Positions 25,431 to 33,582 of a stretch of 64,000 nucleotides of DNA are shown here, piece by piece. The translations under genes were made by a program, and so were the position numbers. The notes beneath the pieces were generated by a model. The model was not told the DNA's origin, did no database searches, and worked only from the letters and a program-made list of their open reading frames with translations. Origin of the DNA: Ammoniphilus sp. YIM 78166 (GTDB lineage: Bacteria > Bacillota > Bacilli > Aneurinibacillales > RAOX-1); NCBI RefSeq assembly GCF_004522215.1, contig NZ_SDLR01000005.1:465086-529085 (forward strand). The letters are read 5' to 3'. How positions within the stretch are numbered: position 1 is the stretch's first letter; each line of letters begins with the position of its first letter.

Positions 25431-26106
25431 GTAGCTTATAACCCACTCCCCAAACCGTTTGTATGGGATTATACGTGCAACCTGCTTTTTTCATCTTTTC
25501 CCGAATATTTTTAATGTGCTGATCGACCGTTCTGTCATCCCCGTAAAATTCTGCACCCCATACTTGCTCAAGCAACACCTCTCGGCTAAAAACTTGATTC
25601 GGCTTTTTTACAAAGATACAAAACAAATCAAATTCTTTTGCTGTCAACATAACAGGTTTTTCACCTACTCGAACTTCTCTTGAAAGGGGGTTAATCTCAA
25701 TCTCAGGAAGCGTAAACCGAGTTTCCTTCGATACACTGCTTCTACGGATTAAAGCTTTCACTCTGGCAATTAACTCCTCTTGATCAAACGGCTTGGTTAA
25801 ATAGTCATCTGCCCCGATATTTAAACCATAAACTTTATCTTTCGTCTCATTAATGGCCGTGAGCAATAAAATGGGGACATGGCTTTTCTCCCGAATCATT
25901 TTACACACTTCCCACCCATTTAGTCCCGGCATCATAATATCTAAGATGATCAGGTCAAACGGCTCCTGTTGAAACCGTTGGAGCGCTTGATTGCCGCTTT
26001 CCGCTTCGCTAATCTTCCAGTTCTCGGACTGAAGATAAGCTTTGATGAGATTTCGCATATTCCACTCATCATCGACAATCAAGATACTGATTTCTTCGCT
26101 TTTCAT
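25417..26106 (-). CDS. OmpR/PhoB-family response regulator
   Basis: A 229-residue regulator: receiver domain with acidic pair D12/D13 (VDDE), phospho-acceptor D56 (LDIMMP) and K105 (TKPF), then a winged-helix DNA-binding domain ending VWGVGYKLHAQK. ATG at 26106 has GGTGAGATTC-type ribosome complementarity; the longer frame to 26154 is unsupported. It is the first gene of the regulator-kinase-small membrane protein operon. Partner kinase is the overlapping gene. Target genes are not evident. Confidence 0.92.
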   Translation of the reverse strand: MKSEEISILIVDDEWNMRNLIKAYLQSENWKISEAESGNQALQRFQQEPFDLIILDIMMPGLNGWEVCKMIREKSHVPILLLTAINETKDKVYGLNIGADDYLTKPFDQEELIARVKALIRRSSVSKETRFTLPEIEINPLSREVRVGEKPVMLTAKEFDLFCIFVKKPNQVFSREVLLEQVWGAEFYGDDRTVDQHIKNIREKMKKAGCTYNPIQTVWGVGYKLHAQK

Positions 26107-26282
26107 GAATCTCACCATCCTATAAATGGCCAAAAAACTTGGCTGCTCACTCAACCAAGCTTTTGACTAAAGAGTATTTTTAATGCCCACCGTGACTGCC
26201 ATGGTTCCTGTCAGCCATGCATGATTAAGCTGGAAAAAGCTCGTTACAATATGAGTATAGACAAAAAATATGTAGAATGTAT

Positions 26283-26340
26283 GAAGAGTCTTGGCATTAT
26301 GATGCCATTATCTACCTATTCATAAAAGCTCTTCTTTTTT
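26283..26340 (+). terminator. Orphan plus-strand hairpin with T-run
   Basis: GAAGAG (26283) pairs with CTCTTC (26329-26334) enclosing TGGCAT/ATGCCA (26292-26307), followed by TTTTTT. No plus-strand gene ends here, so it may end an unannotated short RNA in this 464-bp gap. Confidence 0.45.
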
Positions 26341-26369
26341 GAAGGGGCCTCTGATAAGATAAGTATCGT

Positions 26370-26479
26370 AAGCTATAGACAAAAAAAGATCCCACTGACA
26401 AGTCAGTAGGATTCACCGTTAAGGGGTATACGGAGAATAACATATATTGAATCAATACTAAAGAGATAGTCTATAGCTT
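26370..26479 (-). other. Noncoding element with 11-bp inverted ends and internal minus-strand terminator
   Basis: AAGCTATAGAC (26370-26380) and its exact complement GTCTATAGCTT (26469-26479) bound a 110-bp stretch. Inside, ATCC.ACTGAC (26389-26399) pairs with GTCAGT.GGAT (26402-26412) and is followed on the minus strand by T7, an intrinsic terminator. No gene lies upstream of it on that strand. A small RNA, a tiny mobile-element remnant or a regulatory structure are possibilities. Confidence 0.45.
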
Positions 26480-26570
26480 ATACGAACATCTGGCCATTTG
26501 TCGATAGTTTACTGTTAGTTGTCATAAATTTGTCATTACTAAACTGCTTGACTTGAGGAGAACTCGTCCT

Positions 26571-27068
26571 ATGTTATTTCGAAAGATCGCACCGGATGAA
26601 ACCACCCCGGTTTACCAGATGGGCTATAGAGAATGGTCTAAAGGAAGAACCTATAAACAATATGTAAAAGAAAATCAAAAAGAAGAGGATAAAGGAACCC
26701 GATACGTGCTCGTGGATGGATCGGACAACTTGATTGGGTCGCTCATTTTGATCTCCTATGAAATTTGTTTAGCTGACCTGAGTCTCCCAGTGTTTGGGCT
26801 TGGTTCCTTCGTTATCATCCCCGAAAAAAGAGGATTGGGCTATGGGAAACAAATGCTGGACAGCTGCTTCTCCACCTTCCAAAAGCAAGTCCCGGCCTTT
26901 CTTCTTTATAGTGATATTGATCCCAGTTTTTACTACTCTTTTCAATTTAAAGAGCTGCCCGCATATCAGCAGCGGTATGCTAAATCTGTGTGTATGTTGC
27001 GTGCAGAGCCTGCGATATTCAAGGAAGTTTCCAAGCTGCCTGTTCAACAGATTCCTGCTTATTTCTAG
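26571..27068 (+). CDS. GNAT-family N-acetyltransferase
   Basis: A 165-residue acetyltransferase. The acetyl-CoA binding motif is FVIIPEKRGLGYGKQML, with the R/Q-x-x-G-x-G/A loop (KRGLGYG). It starts LFRKIAPDETTPVYQMGYREWSKG, similar to bacillar GNAT proteins of unknown substrate. ATG at 26571 has AGGAG upstream; codons from 26553 have none. It is convergent with and overlaps the sirtuin gene by four bases at the 3' ends. An acetyltransferase beside a deacetylase is suggestive of linked function, but they are on opposite strands. Confidence 0.8.
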   Translation: MLFRKIAPDETTPVYQMGYREWSKGRTYKQYVKENQKEEDKGTRYVLVDGSDNLIGSLILISYEICLADLSLPVFGLGSFVIIPEKRGLGYGKQMLDSCFSTFQKQVPAFLLYSDIDPSFYYSFQFKELPAYQQRYAKSVCMLRAEPAIFKEVSKLPVQQIPAYF

Positions 27069-27787
27069 TCAGCAGCCAGGTAATGGTCCACTACCTTCAG
27101 CGCTTGGCCGGCTTGATTATAAATCGCTAGGTCAAATTGGTCATCCTGATCCGTTGGCTCCATATTGATGATCGCGATCTTCCCCTTCGTCATCCGCGGC
27201 AATTGGTTCACCGGATAAACTTGTAGGCTGGTTCCAATGACAAGGATTAGATCGGCGGATCTTATGGCAGATAAAGACTGGTCCCAGGCCACCTCTGGTA
27301 GGGCTTCTCCAAACAAGACGACATTCGGCCGCAATTTTCCCCCGCAACGTTCGCAGGTCTGCCCCGATAGAAAAGACTCGATCTTAACCTTTGTCGAACA
27401 CCGATGACAGCGCGCAGAGCGAATCGAACCATGCAGTTCAAAGACGAGTTGACTCCCCGCCTTTTGGTGGAAGCCATCTACGTTTTGGGTGGCAACCGCG
27501 TGGACCCAACCTTTTGCTTCCCACTCTGCAAGAATAGCGTGACCCTCATGAGGCTGACAATCCTGAAGATTTTCCATTCTCGTTTTATAAAACTCGTGAA
27601 ACAGCTCGTAGTTTCTCTCCAAGGCTTCGACAGTAGCCACCGTAGTAGGGTCTATGTTTTTCCACCAGCCACTCTTCGAGCGAAAATCGGGGAGACCGCT
27701 CTCCGTCGACATACCAGCTCCCGTTAGAACTACGGTTCGCTGTGATTGCTTTATCCACGAAGCTAATAACGCCTCATTCGAGTTCAT
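27065..27787 (-). CDS. cobB: NAD-dependent protein deacylase (sirtuin)
   Basis: A 240-residue Sir2-family enzyme that removes acyl groups from lysines using NAD+. Seen: GAGMSTESGLPDFRS (NAD-binding), TQNVDGFH, catalytic LHGS, a CxxC-x(n)-CxxC zinc site (CHRC and CERC), PNVVLFGEALP and VIGTSLQVYPVNQLP. The ATG at 27787 overlaps the stop of the glycosyltransferase gene (ATGA), fixing the start and showing cotranscription. Whether it is a deacetylase, desuccinylase or other deacylase is not certain from sequence. Confidence 0.93.
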   Translation of the reverse strand: MNSNEALLASWIKQSQRTVVLTGAGMSTESGLPDFRSKSGWWKNIDPTTVATVEALERNYELFHEFYKTRMENLQDCQPHEGHAILAEWEAKGWVHAVATQNVDGFHQKAGSQLVFELHGSIRSARCHRCSTKVKIESFLSGQTCERCGGKLRPNVVLFGEALPEVAWDQSLSAIRSADLILVIGTSLQVYPVNQLPRMTKGKIAIINMEPTDQDDQFDLAIYNQAGQALKVVDHYLAAD

Positions 27788-29055
27788 CCTCTTTCCCTCC
27801 ATCTCTCTACTTTTTTCTCGATAAATTGCGCGGTGTCTTCCAGGGCAGTTTCTCGGTTCAGATCGTTGGCTAACATGGCTGCTTTCCTGCTTAACAAAGG
27901 ATTCGAGGTCAACTCCTGGATGCGATGAACAAAGCTCTCTACCGACATTTCCTTTTCCTTAAGAGGGGAAGTGGCGATCCCTAGCTCTTTCATTCTCTTC
28001 GCCCAAAACGGCTGGTCTGCGGAAAAGGGACAAATGATCATCGGCTTGCCCGACTTGAGAACCGCAGCGGTAGTCCCTGCCCCTCCATGGTGAATCACCC
28101 CGCAGGTTCTCGGAAATAACCACGTATGGGGAAGAGCATTAATGGTAAAGATACGCGGCGAAAGAGGGCTGCTTTCCATCCCACTCCAACCGGTCATCAG
28201 TACCCCTCGCTGGTTCGTTTTCTCCAATGCTTCGACCAGCATTTCCCGGACTCGGTTGGGATCCTTTAGCGGCATGCTGCTAAAGCTGATCGCAAGAGGC
28301 GGTGGACCTTCTTCTAGGAATTGCAACACCTCTGCAGACGGCTTCCAGCCTTCCTCCTCTTCCAAAAACCAGAATCCTGACATCGACACCTGATCCTTCC
28401 AGGTCGGATCATAGGGAATTACCCGGGGACTACACCCATACAAAACAGGAATCTGTTTCCCTTTAATCTTAAGATCATCCGATAATAGCGTTCGCTTCGT
28501 TGTTAGCCCTAATGTATCCTGCCTCCAGCGGTTAATGATACTGAAAAACGCAGCCATAAACAACCGATTCATTCTAAAACTTAACTGATTGATCCAGCCT
28601 ATCGACGCTGAAACGGGCAAAGCCGGATTAGTAAATAAGCCGGTGGGAGCAATCACGGGAATGGGATGCGCTGCAAACACGGGAATTTGCAGTTTTTCGG
28701 TTATGTCATATCCCCCAAAGGCTTTAGGATGGTAGATCAGCACCTCCGCGTCTTGGGCAGCTTCCCATAAATCCTCCAGCATCTGCTCCATCAAGGGGTA
28801 GACCAACGTTTTCATATTTTTCAAGACGGCCAGCGGATTTCCGTTCATCATTTTTTGGCCTTCCTCGGATTGCGTAAGCTTAAGATAGTCCACACGAACC
28901 GGCGAAAAAGAAACCCCATACCCTTCCACAATCGCTTTAAAATTCTCCCCTGTGCAAATCGTCACCTCGTGACCCCTTCTCCTAAGCTCCCTTCCTAAAG
29001 CGACAAAGGGCTGCACATCTCCTCTCGTCCCGACCGTGAGGATTTTGATGTTCAT
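27784..29055 (-). CDS. MGT-type UDP-glycosyltransferase (GT1)
   Basis: A 423-residue glycosyltransferase of the macrolide/sterol glucosyltransferase group. N-terminal KILTVGTRGDVQPFVALG and C-terminal HHGGAGTTAAVLKSGKPMI with CPFSADQPFWAKR form the acceptor and UDP-sugar binding halves; the latter is the GT1 donor signature. Such enzymes glycosylate lipids, antibiotics or other small molecules; the acceptor is unknown. ATG at 29055 follows GGAGA; codons upstream to 29112 lack support. It leads the sirtuin gene in a two-gene operon. Confidence 0.88.
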   Translation of the reverse strand: MNIKILTVGTRGDVQPFVALGRELRRRGHEVTICTGENFKAIVEGYGVSFSPVRVDYLKLTQSEEGQKMMNGNPLAVLKNMKTLVYPLMEQMLEDLWEAAQDAEVLIYHPKAFGGYDITEKLQIPVFAAHPIPVIAPTGLFTNPALPVSASIGWINQLSFRMNRLFMAAFFSIINRWRQDTLGLTTKRTLLSDDLKIKGKQIPVLYGCSPRVIPYDPTWKDQVSMSGFWFLEEEEGWKPSAEVLQFLEEGPPPLAISFSSMPLKDPNRVREMLVEALEKTNQRGVLMTGWSGMESSPLSPRIFTINALPHTWLFPRTCGVIHHGGAGTTAAVLKSGKPMIICPFSADQPFWAKRMKELGIATSPLKEKEMSVESFVHRIQELTSNPLLSRKAAMLANDLNRETALEDTAQFIEKKVERWRERG

Positions 29056-29132
29056 GAGTTCAATCTCCTTTGTATTCGAAATTTCGTTCCGGCAAAAACT
29101 GAGACGAGCCAATAATGACGGAGGTCCGTACG

Positions 29133-29477
29133 ATGATGAAGCAAAAACCCCTGACTGAACAAGAATGGGTTTATCGTTATGTCAAGAACAAGGACAAGCC
29201 CTTGCCTCTTATCATGGGAACGAAGGGGGGCTGGGGGATGAACGGTGAGCCCTGGATTATTCTTGTTGCCTTGTCGTTTAATGACATCATGGTACTGTGT
29301 GACCTTCACCACGTCCCTTTGTTCCACATTCGGAAAATGAAAATTCATGACCTCACCTACTATGCAGCAAGCATCACGGACCGCTCTAGAGTTACGGAAA
29401 TTATGGAATCATGGCAAACGCCTCCGCCAGCAACCGATACGACTTCAGCGTCGCCTCAAAGTCAGGGGTCCTCGTGA
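29133..29477 (+). CDS. Hypothetical protein (114 aa)
   Basis: I do not recognise this protein. It begins MMKQKPLTEQEWVYRYVKNKD, has a hydrophobic WIILVALSFNDIMVL core and a Ser/Thr/Pro-rich tail. The ATG at 29133 has GGAGGT seven bases upstream, which supports expression. Its last 77 bases overlap the 3' end of the luciferase-like monooxygenase gene on the other strand, where the tail looks low-complexity; the ancestral stop was probably earlier. It diverges from the glycosyltransferase gene. Confidence 0.6.
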   Translation: MMKQKPLTEQEWVYRYVKNKDKPLPLIMGTKGGWGMNGEPWIILVALSFNDIMVLCDLHHVPLFHIRKMKIHDLTYYAASITDRSRVTEIMESWQTPPPATDTTSASPQSQGSS

Positions 29478-30408
29478 TAATCATAAATTCTTTGGTTTCA
29501 TATTCTTCACTCAAGGCTAAAATGCGTGCTTTCACCTGCTCTTGAGTGCCCACAATCATGCGCTTGCGGTTTTCTCGAACCACCTCGCGTTCCAACGGAC
29601 TATACGTATATTGAAGGGCAGTTTCTCGAGTTGGGATCCCTACATTGCGGATTCCTCTGCGGAACTGCAATAACATAAGATCTAAGCTCGCTGCTAACTG
29701 TTCTGCTACCTCTTCGGATTCACTACAGATCACAAAGATGGAGACGAGAGTACGAGGGATCTCTCCTAAGAGAGAAGGCTTGAAAAATTTCCGGTATGCT
29801 CTTGTCGCCCCTGCCCCTCCTTCTCCATTGATAAATTGGGCAAAAGCAAACCCTGCTCCTTTTTCCGCCGCTAATTGCGCACTATAATCGCTTGAACCGA
29901 GCAACCAAACGTCCGGTGCGGTCGCAACAACTGGTGTGGCGTAGAGGCCAGAAAAACGGTGATGGGGATCGAGTTGATCATGAAGATATCCCATTAAATC
30001 ATCTAGTTGCTCAGGATAGGGGTCCCCTTGCTGCATCTTTCCTTCTTGAAGCGCACTGGTTGCGATCGGCATACCGCCAGGCGCTCTGCCTAACCCCAGA
30101 TCTACCCTTCCTGGAGCTAACGCTTCTAACACACGAAAATTCTCGGCCACCTTATAAGCACTGTAGTGCGGCAGCATGACCCCACCAGAACCGATGCGAA
30201 TTTGATTGGTTTTCGCAGCTATATAACCCAGGAGCACCTCTGGACTTGATCCCGCTAGACTATAGGTATGGTGATGCTCAGCCACCCAAAAGCGGTGATA
30301 ACCCCACTTTTCTGCTTCTTGCGCCAGTCGAACCGTACGAGTTAGGGCCTCTATCGCCGTCCCGCCTTCAATTACCGGCGATTGGTCCAATATACTTAAG
30401 GTAATCAT
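29401..30408 (-). CDS. LLM-class flavin-dependent monooxygenase-like protein
   Basis: A 335-residue bacterial-luciferase-like TIM barrel protein. Characteristic: LSILDQSPVIEGGT, YHRFWVAEHH, IRIGSGGVMLPHYSAYKVAENFRVLEAL (quoted ends IRIGSGG and VAENFRVL) and RVDLGLGRAPGG. This is the single-component LLM subgroup common in Bacillus (YvbT/YceB-like). It probably uses FMNH2 for an oxidation of unknown substrate. ATG at 30408 has AGAGGTG upstream; codons to 30426 are not needed. It is monocistronic and overlaps the convergent gene by 77 bp. Confidence 0.88.
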   Translation of the reverse strand: MITLSILDQSPVIEGGTAIEALTRTVRLAQEAEKWGYHRFWVAEHHHTYSLAGSSPEVLLGYIAAKTNQIRIGSGGVMLPHYSAYKVAENFRVLEALAPGRVDLGLGRAPGGMPIATSALQEGKMQQGDPYPEQLDDLMGYLHDQLDPHHRFSGLYATPVVATAPDVWLLGSSDYSAQLAAEKGAGFAFAQFINGEGGAGATRAYRKFFKPSLLGEIPRTLVSIFVICSESEEVAEQLAASLDLMLLQFRRGIRNVGIPTRETALQYTYSPLEREVVRENRKRMIVGTQEQVKARILALSEEYETKEFMIITRTPDFEATLKSYRLLAEAFAMIP

Positions 30409-30498
30409 TGCTGCACCTCTTTTCATCTTTTTACCCTTCCTATTCTAACAGATTCTTCCTATAATATAGATAAATAACCTGTATTGGTGGACTGGAAT

Positions 30499-30672
30499 GT
30501 GAAAAACACGCGGTATCATTGCTGTGCAAGCTGTGAACATTTTAAGGTGATCAAAGAGTCTGGACAAAAGGTTGACTATCAGTGCGCAAGGCTAGGCTAC
30601 CGCACCCATCCGAAATATCAATTTGATTGCTGGAGCCCTAAACAAATCGTAAAAGACAAACTTAAAGGCTGA
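30499..30672 (+). CDS. Small cysteine-rich protein, possible zinc ribbon
   Basis: About 57 residues with cysteines arranged CCASC in the N-terminal part and single later cysteines in YQCARLG and FDCWSP, a pattern suited to binding one zinc. No family recognised with certainty. The GTG at 30499 has GGTGG about eight bases upstream; TTG 30484 or GTG 30487 would extend it but lack a ribosome site. A strong terminator overlaps the stop. Monocistronic. Confidence 0.6.
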   Translation: MKNTRYHCCASCEHFKVIKESGQKVDYQCARLGYRTHPKYQFDCWSPKQIVKDKLKG

Positions 30673-30706
30673 CCCTCACATGAACAGGGGATCAGCCTTT
30701 CTTTCC
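30664..30706 (+). terminator. Terminator of the cysteine-rich protein gene
   Basis: AAAGGCTGA (30664-30672) pairs with TCAGCCTTT (30692-30700) around CCC/GGG, followed by a T-rich tract. Confidence 0.8.
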
Positions 30707-30853
30707 TTTCAGCCTTAGTTTTCCCTCCTCATCAAGGAAGGCCCGCACCAGCGTCATCTCTTCAAATATATCTTCGTATTGCGTACCAATAATAATCCGA
30801 CCTGCCTCCAGGCGATTGGCCGTAATTTCTCTTCCTGCCGTAATTCTAGTGTA
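30692..30853 (-). pseudogene. Probable 5'-truncated gene remnant (53 codons)
   Basis: An open minus-strand run whose translation looks like real protein (ITAGREITANRLEAGRIIIG, then EDIFEEMTLVRAFLDEEGKL, ending KGKKG). It has an in-frame stop upstream and no ATG, GTG or TTG with a ribosome site near its beginning; the only ATG is about halfway. It is best read as the 3' remnant of a lost gene. Family unknown. Confidence 0.4.
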
Positions 30854-30903
30854 TCATGAGTCCGGCAATAAGGGGTGTTACGAAAATAAGATTTTCAATC
30901 GAT

Positions 30904-30947
30904 AAAAAGAGGATAGGGCAGCCACCATAGGGACTGCCCTACCCTCT
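30904..30947 (-). terminator. Terminator of the VOC protein gene
   Basis: TAGGGCAG (30914-30921) pairs with CTGCCCTA (30934-30941); on the minus strand TCTTTTTATC follows. Confidence 0.75.
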
Positions 30948-30948
30948 C

Positions 30949-31338
30949 TTATCTACCTACCGGTTGGACCAGCTGGAGTAATTCTTCATTCGGACCGTAG
31001 AAGAAAATAGTTTTTCCTCCGTCGATCGAGGAGTTGGGCGTTTCTGTTAAAAAGGTGACTCCTTCTTGTTTAAGTTTATCTATACATTCTTCAATATTTT
31101 CTACGGTAAAAGCCAAGTGGTTCACGATCCCTTTGCTAGCATAGTCGTTAGTGGACTCGATGTCTCGGATCAGCTCAATTTCAAAGCTGGGCTGGTTGGG
31201 GTGGAAAAGAAAGGCCAGCTCTCTTGCTTGGGTTGTTCCACGTATACGAAGCTGAAAATGGAATAGGCGCTGATAATACTCAATGGATTGATCCATATCC
31301 TTTACAATTAAGGCGGTATGTTCTACTTTTTTGATCAT
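30949..31338 (-). CDS. VOC-family protein (glyoxalase-like)
   Basis: A 129-residue single-module vicinal-oxygen-chelate protein. Seen: VEHTALIVKDMDQSIEYYQ with a metal-ligand-type His, NHLAFTV in the second half and FFYGPNEELLQLVQ with the terminal Glu ligand. These fit the glyoxalase I/dioxygenase superfamily; the reaction is unknown. ATG at 31338 follows AAAGGAGAGG. It starts 18 bases after a start-less gene remnant on the same strand, which was likely once its operon partner. Confidence 0.82.
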   Translation of the reverse strand: MIKKVEHTALIVKDMDQSIEYYQRLFHFQLRIRGTTQARELAFLFHPNQPSFEIELIRDIESTNDYASKGIVNHLAFTVENIEECIDKLKQEGVTFLTETPNSSIDGGKTIFFYGPNEELLQLVQPVGR

Positions 31339-31356
31339 GGTTTTGTTTCCTCTCCT

Positions 31357-31563
31357 TTAAAATGCAAATTGACTTTTCACCTCGTCTGCCGCTTCTTGCA
31401 GCATAGGCAGTTCATCTACTAAGCGAAGTTCAATGCCGAGTTTTTTTGTCAGGGGAGCTAAAATGACGTAAGCTTCCTCCTTCTTCACCCAGATTTCTTC
31501 AGTGTAATCTTCAGCTGATAAATCATAAGTGCCACTGTCACTCCCCGGTTTTTGTCGAAAGCA
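31357..31563 (-). pseudogene. Probable 5'-truncated gene remnant (68 codons)
   Basis: An open minus-strand run with convincing protein composition (YDLSAEDYTEEIWVKKEEAY, then LTKKLGIELRLVDELPMLQE, ending SQFAF) but with no ATG, GTG or TTG start in frame near its 5' end; a stop lies just before it and the recQ terminator begins about 35 bp further, leaving no room for a promoter. It ends 18 bases before the VOC gene. Probably what remains after a deletion; alternatively an unusual start codon is used. Confidence 0.45.
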
Positions 31564-31598
31564 TTACCTAATTATACCTGAATTGGCTGTGAACATAC

Positions 31599-31639
31599 AA
31601 AAGGCTTTTTCCCTTCTAAAAGGGAAAAAGCCTTTTTTT
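31599..31639. terminator. Long perfect terminator after recQ
   Basis: Sixteen uninterrupted base pairs (31600-31615 with 31620-31635; arms AAAGGCTTTTTCCCTT) around a CTAA loop, A-run on one side and T-run on the other, so active in both directions. Confidence 0.85.
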
Positions 31640-31669
31640 CTGTTTCAAATCTGCTGTTAGGTATCGGGT

Positions 31670-31732
31670 GCGTATATAGGAGGGATAGCAGCGTACCTAG
31701 GAGCGATACCAACATAAGAGGAGCTTTTCCAT
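31670..31732. repeat. Second 21-bp tandem repeat, downstream of recQ
   Basis: Two 21-base units GCGTA-N3-AGGAG-N-GATA-N-CA lie end to end (31670-31690, 31691-31711), followed by a degenerate third (31712-31732). A 10-bp inverted pair GGTATCGGGT / ACCCGATACC flanks the block. It occupies the gap between the recQ stop and the terminator. Confidence 0.5.
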
Positions 31733-31782
31733 CTACTGCCTCTGCTTTAGATACCCGATACCCGCCCATCCCCCAGTGACAC

Positions 31783-33564
31783 TCACCCCACCGACGTTTC
31801 CAATTCTCCCCGTAACACCGCCAAGAAGGCATCACCATATCGCTCCAGCTTGGACTCCCCGACTCCCTTGATTTGCAGTAACTCATGCAGGGTAATCGGC
31901 TTTCGAATCGCCATCTCGCGCAAGGTGCTGTCCGAGAAAACCACATAAGGCGGAACGCCTTGCTCATCAGCCAGCTTCTTACGAAGGGAACGGAGCAACT
32001 GGAACATGTCTTCCCCTTCCTGCGTATGGCTGCGAACCTTATGGGAACGTCGAAAAACCTTTTCTTCCCCTTTAATCACACCCACAGCAGAGGGCTGCAA
32101 GCTGAGAATCGGATACTGGCTGTCTGACAAACCCAAATAGCCGTCCGCAACAAGCAGTTGAATTAAGTCATACACTTCTTTCTCCGTTCGTTCCTTCATC
32201 AGGCCGTAAGTGGACAGCTTCTCCAATCCAAGCTCCAACACGCGTTTGTTGGACGAGCCTTTTAACACCTGTGCCACCAACGTGATGCCAAACCGCTCAT
32301 TCATTCTCCGTACACAGGAAATAATCTTCTGCGCTTCAATCGTAATATCCTCAAGCTCCCCGTCATCGTTGCAGTTCCCGCAACGACCACAGTCCGCCTG
32401 CTCCACCGCCTGTCCAAAATACTCCAAAATATATCGGCGCAAACAATGCCTCGTATGACAATAATCTGCGGTTCGACGCAGACGGCTAAGCTCCAATGCC
32501 TTCCTCTCCGGGGAGGATACGGACTGCTCGATCAAAAATTTCTGCGTCAGGATGTCTTGCGGCTGAAAGAATAGGATACATTCCCCAGGCTCTCCATCTC
32601 GACCTGCGCGGCCCGCTTCCTGATAGTAAGCTTCCATGTTTTTCGGCATATTCCAATGGAACACATAGCGCACATTGGACTTATCAATCCCCATCCCAAA
32701 AGCGTTAGTAGCTACCATGACACGAACATCATCCTGCAAAAACGCTTGCTGCTGCTGCTCCCGCTCCTGGTCGCTCATACCAGCATGATATTTGCCAACG
32801 GCAATGCCCATCTCTGACAATAAGCCATGCACCTGGTCCGTCACCTTTCGAGTCGCGGTATAGATAATCCCGGCTTCGTCCCGATGCTCTTTTATATACT
32901 GGCGCAAATACGCTTCTCGGTTGACCCCCCGCAATACCGAGAACGTCAAGTTCGGCCGATCAAAGCCCGTGATATGTACGCAAGGCTGCTGCAACCCAAG
33001 TTGCTTACAAATATCTTGGCGAACCTCATCCGTTGCCGTTGCCGTAAACGCACCAACCTTAGGACGAGTCGGCAGACTCTCAATAAATGACGCAATCCTT
33101 ACGTAACTCGTCCGAAAATCATGACCCCACTGCGATACACAGTGCGCTTCATCAATGGCGATGAACGGAATGGTCAATCCCTGTACAAGCGCACCAAAAT
33201 TGTCAGCCTCCAACCTTTCCGGCGCAATATAGAGCAATTTATACTTCCCGGCAACAGCCTTTGCCATCGTTTCCCTTGTATCCTTCCAGCCGAGCGAGCT
33301 GTTTAAATAAGCAGCCGAAACGCCCACTTCCGCCAACGCATCCACTTGATCCTTCATAAGGGAAATAAGCGGAGAGATAACCAGTGTCGTGCCAGGCAAA
33401 AGCAAGGCGGGAATTTGATAGCAAATCGACTTCCCGCCTCCCGTCGGCATGATCCCTACCGTATCCTGCCCGCTCAATATATCGTGAATCACCCGCTCCT
33501 GTCCCGGGCGAAAATCATCGTATCCATAAATTCGTTTTAACAATCCCCTTGCTTGATGAAGCAT
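31783..33564 (-). CDS. recQ: ATP-dependent DNA helicase RecQ
   Basis: A 593-residue RecQ helicase, a 3'-5' DNA unwinding enzyme in recombination repair. In order: motif 0 GYDDFRPGQ, Walker A MPTGGGKS (39-46), DEAH box (138-141) followed by CVSQWGHDFR, motif VI QEAGRAGRDG, the RecQ zinc site (CHTRHCLRRY then CGRCGNC), winged helix, and a C-terminal HRDC domain (about 515-590; VPPYVVFSD, IKGVGESKLERYG). ATG at 33564 has GGAGG seven bases upstream. It is directly upstream, on the same strand, of a long terminator and follows the SprT-like gene by 18 bases. Confidence 0.96.
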   Translation of the reverse strand: MLHQARGLLKRIYGYDDFRPGQERVIHDILSGQDTVGIMPTGGGKSICYQIPALLLPGTTLVISPLISLMKDQVDALAEVGVSAAYLNSSLGWKDTRETMAKAVAGKYKLLYIAPERLEADNFGALVQGLTIPFIAIDEAHCVSQWGHDFRTSYVRIASFIESLPTRPKVGAFTATATDEVRQDICKQLGLQQPCVHITGFDRPNLTFSVLRGVNREAYLRQYIKEHRDEAGIIYTATRKVTDQVHGLLSEMGIAVGKYHAGMSDQEREQQQQAFLQDDVRVMVATNAFGMGIDKSNVRYVFHWNMPKNMEAYYQEAGRAGRDGEPGECILFFQPQDILTQKFLIEQSVSSPERKALELSRLRRTADYCHTRHCLRRYILEYFGQAVEQADCGRCGNCNDDGELEDITIEAQKIISCVRRMNERFGITLVAQVLKGSSNKRVLELGLEKLSTYGLMKERTEKEVYDLIQLLVADGYLGLSDSQYPILSLQPSAVGVIKGEEKVFRRSHKVRSHTQEGEDMFQLLRSLRKKLADEQGVPPYVVFSDSTLREMAIRKPITLHELLQIKGVGESKLERYGDAFLAVLRGELETSVG

Positions 33565-33582
33565 GCCGTTTCCTCCGAACTA

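Noticed and set aside
29052..29348. Minus-strand frame opposite the 114-aa hypothetical gene
   Set aside because: No ribosome site and it overlaps the promoter and start region of the glycosyltransferase.
31572..31967. Frame spanning the end of recQ and its terminator
   Set aside because: It covers a perfect terminator hairpin and 21-bp repeats and has no start signal of its own.
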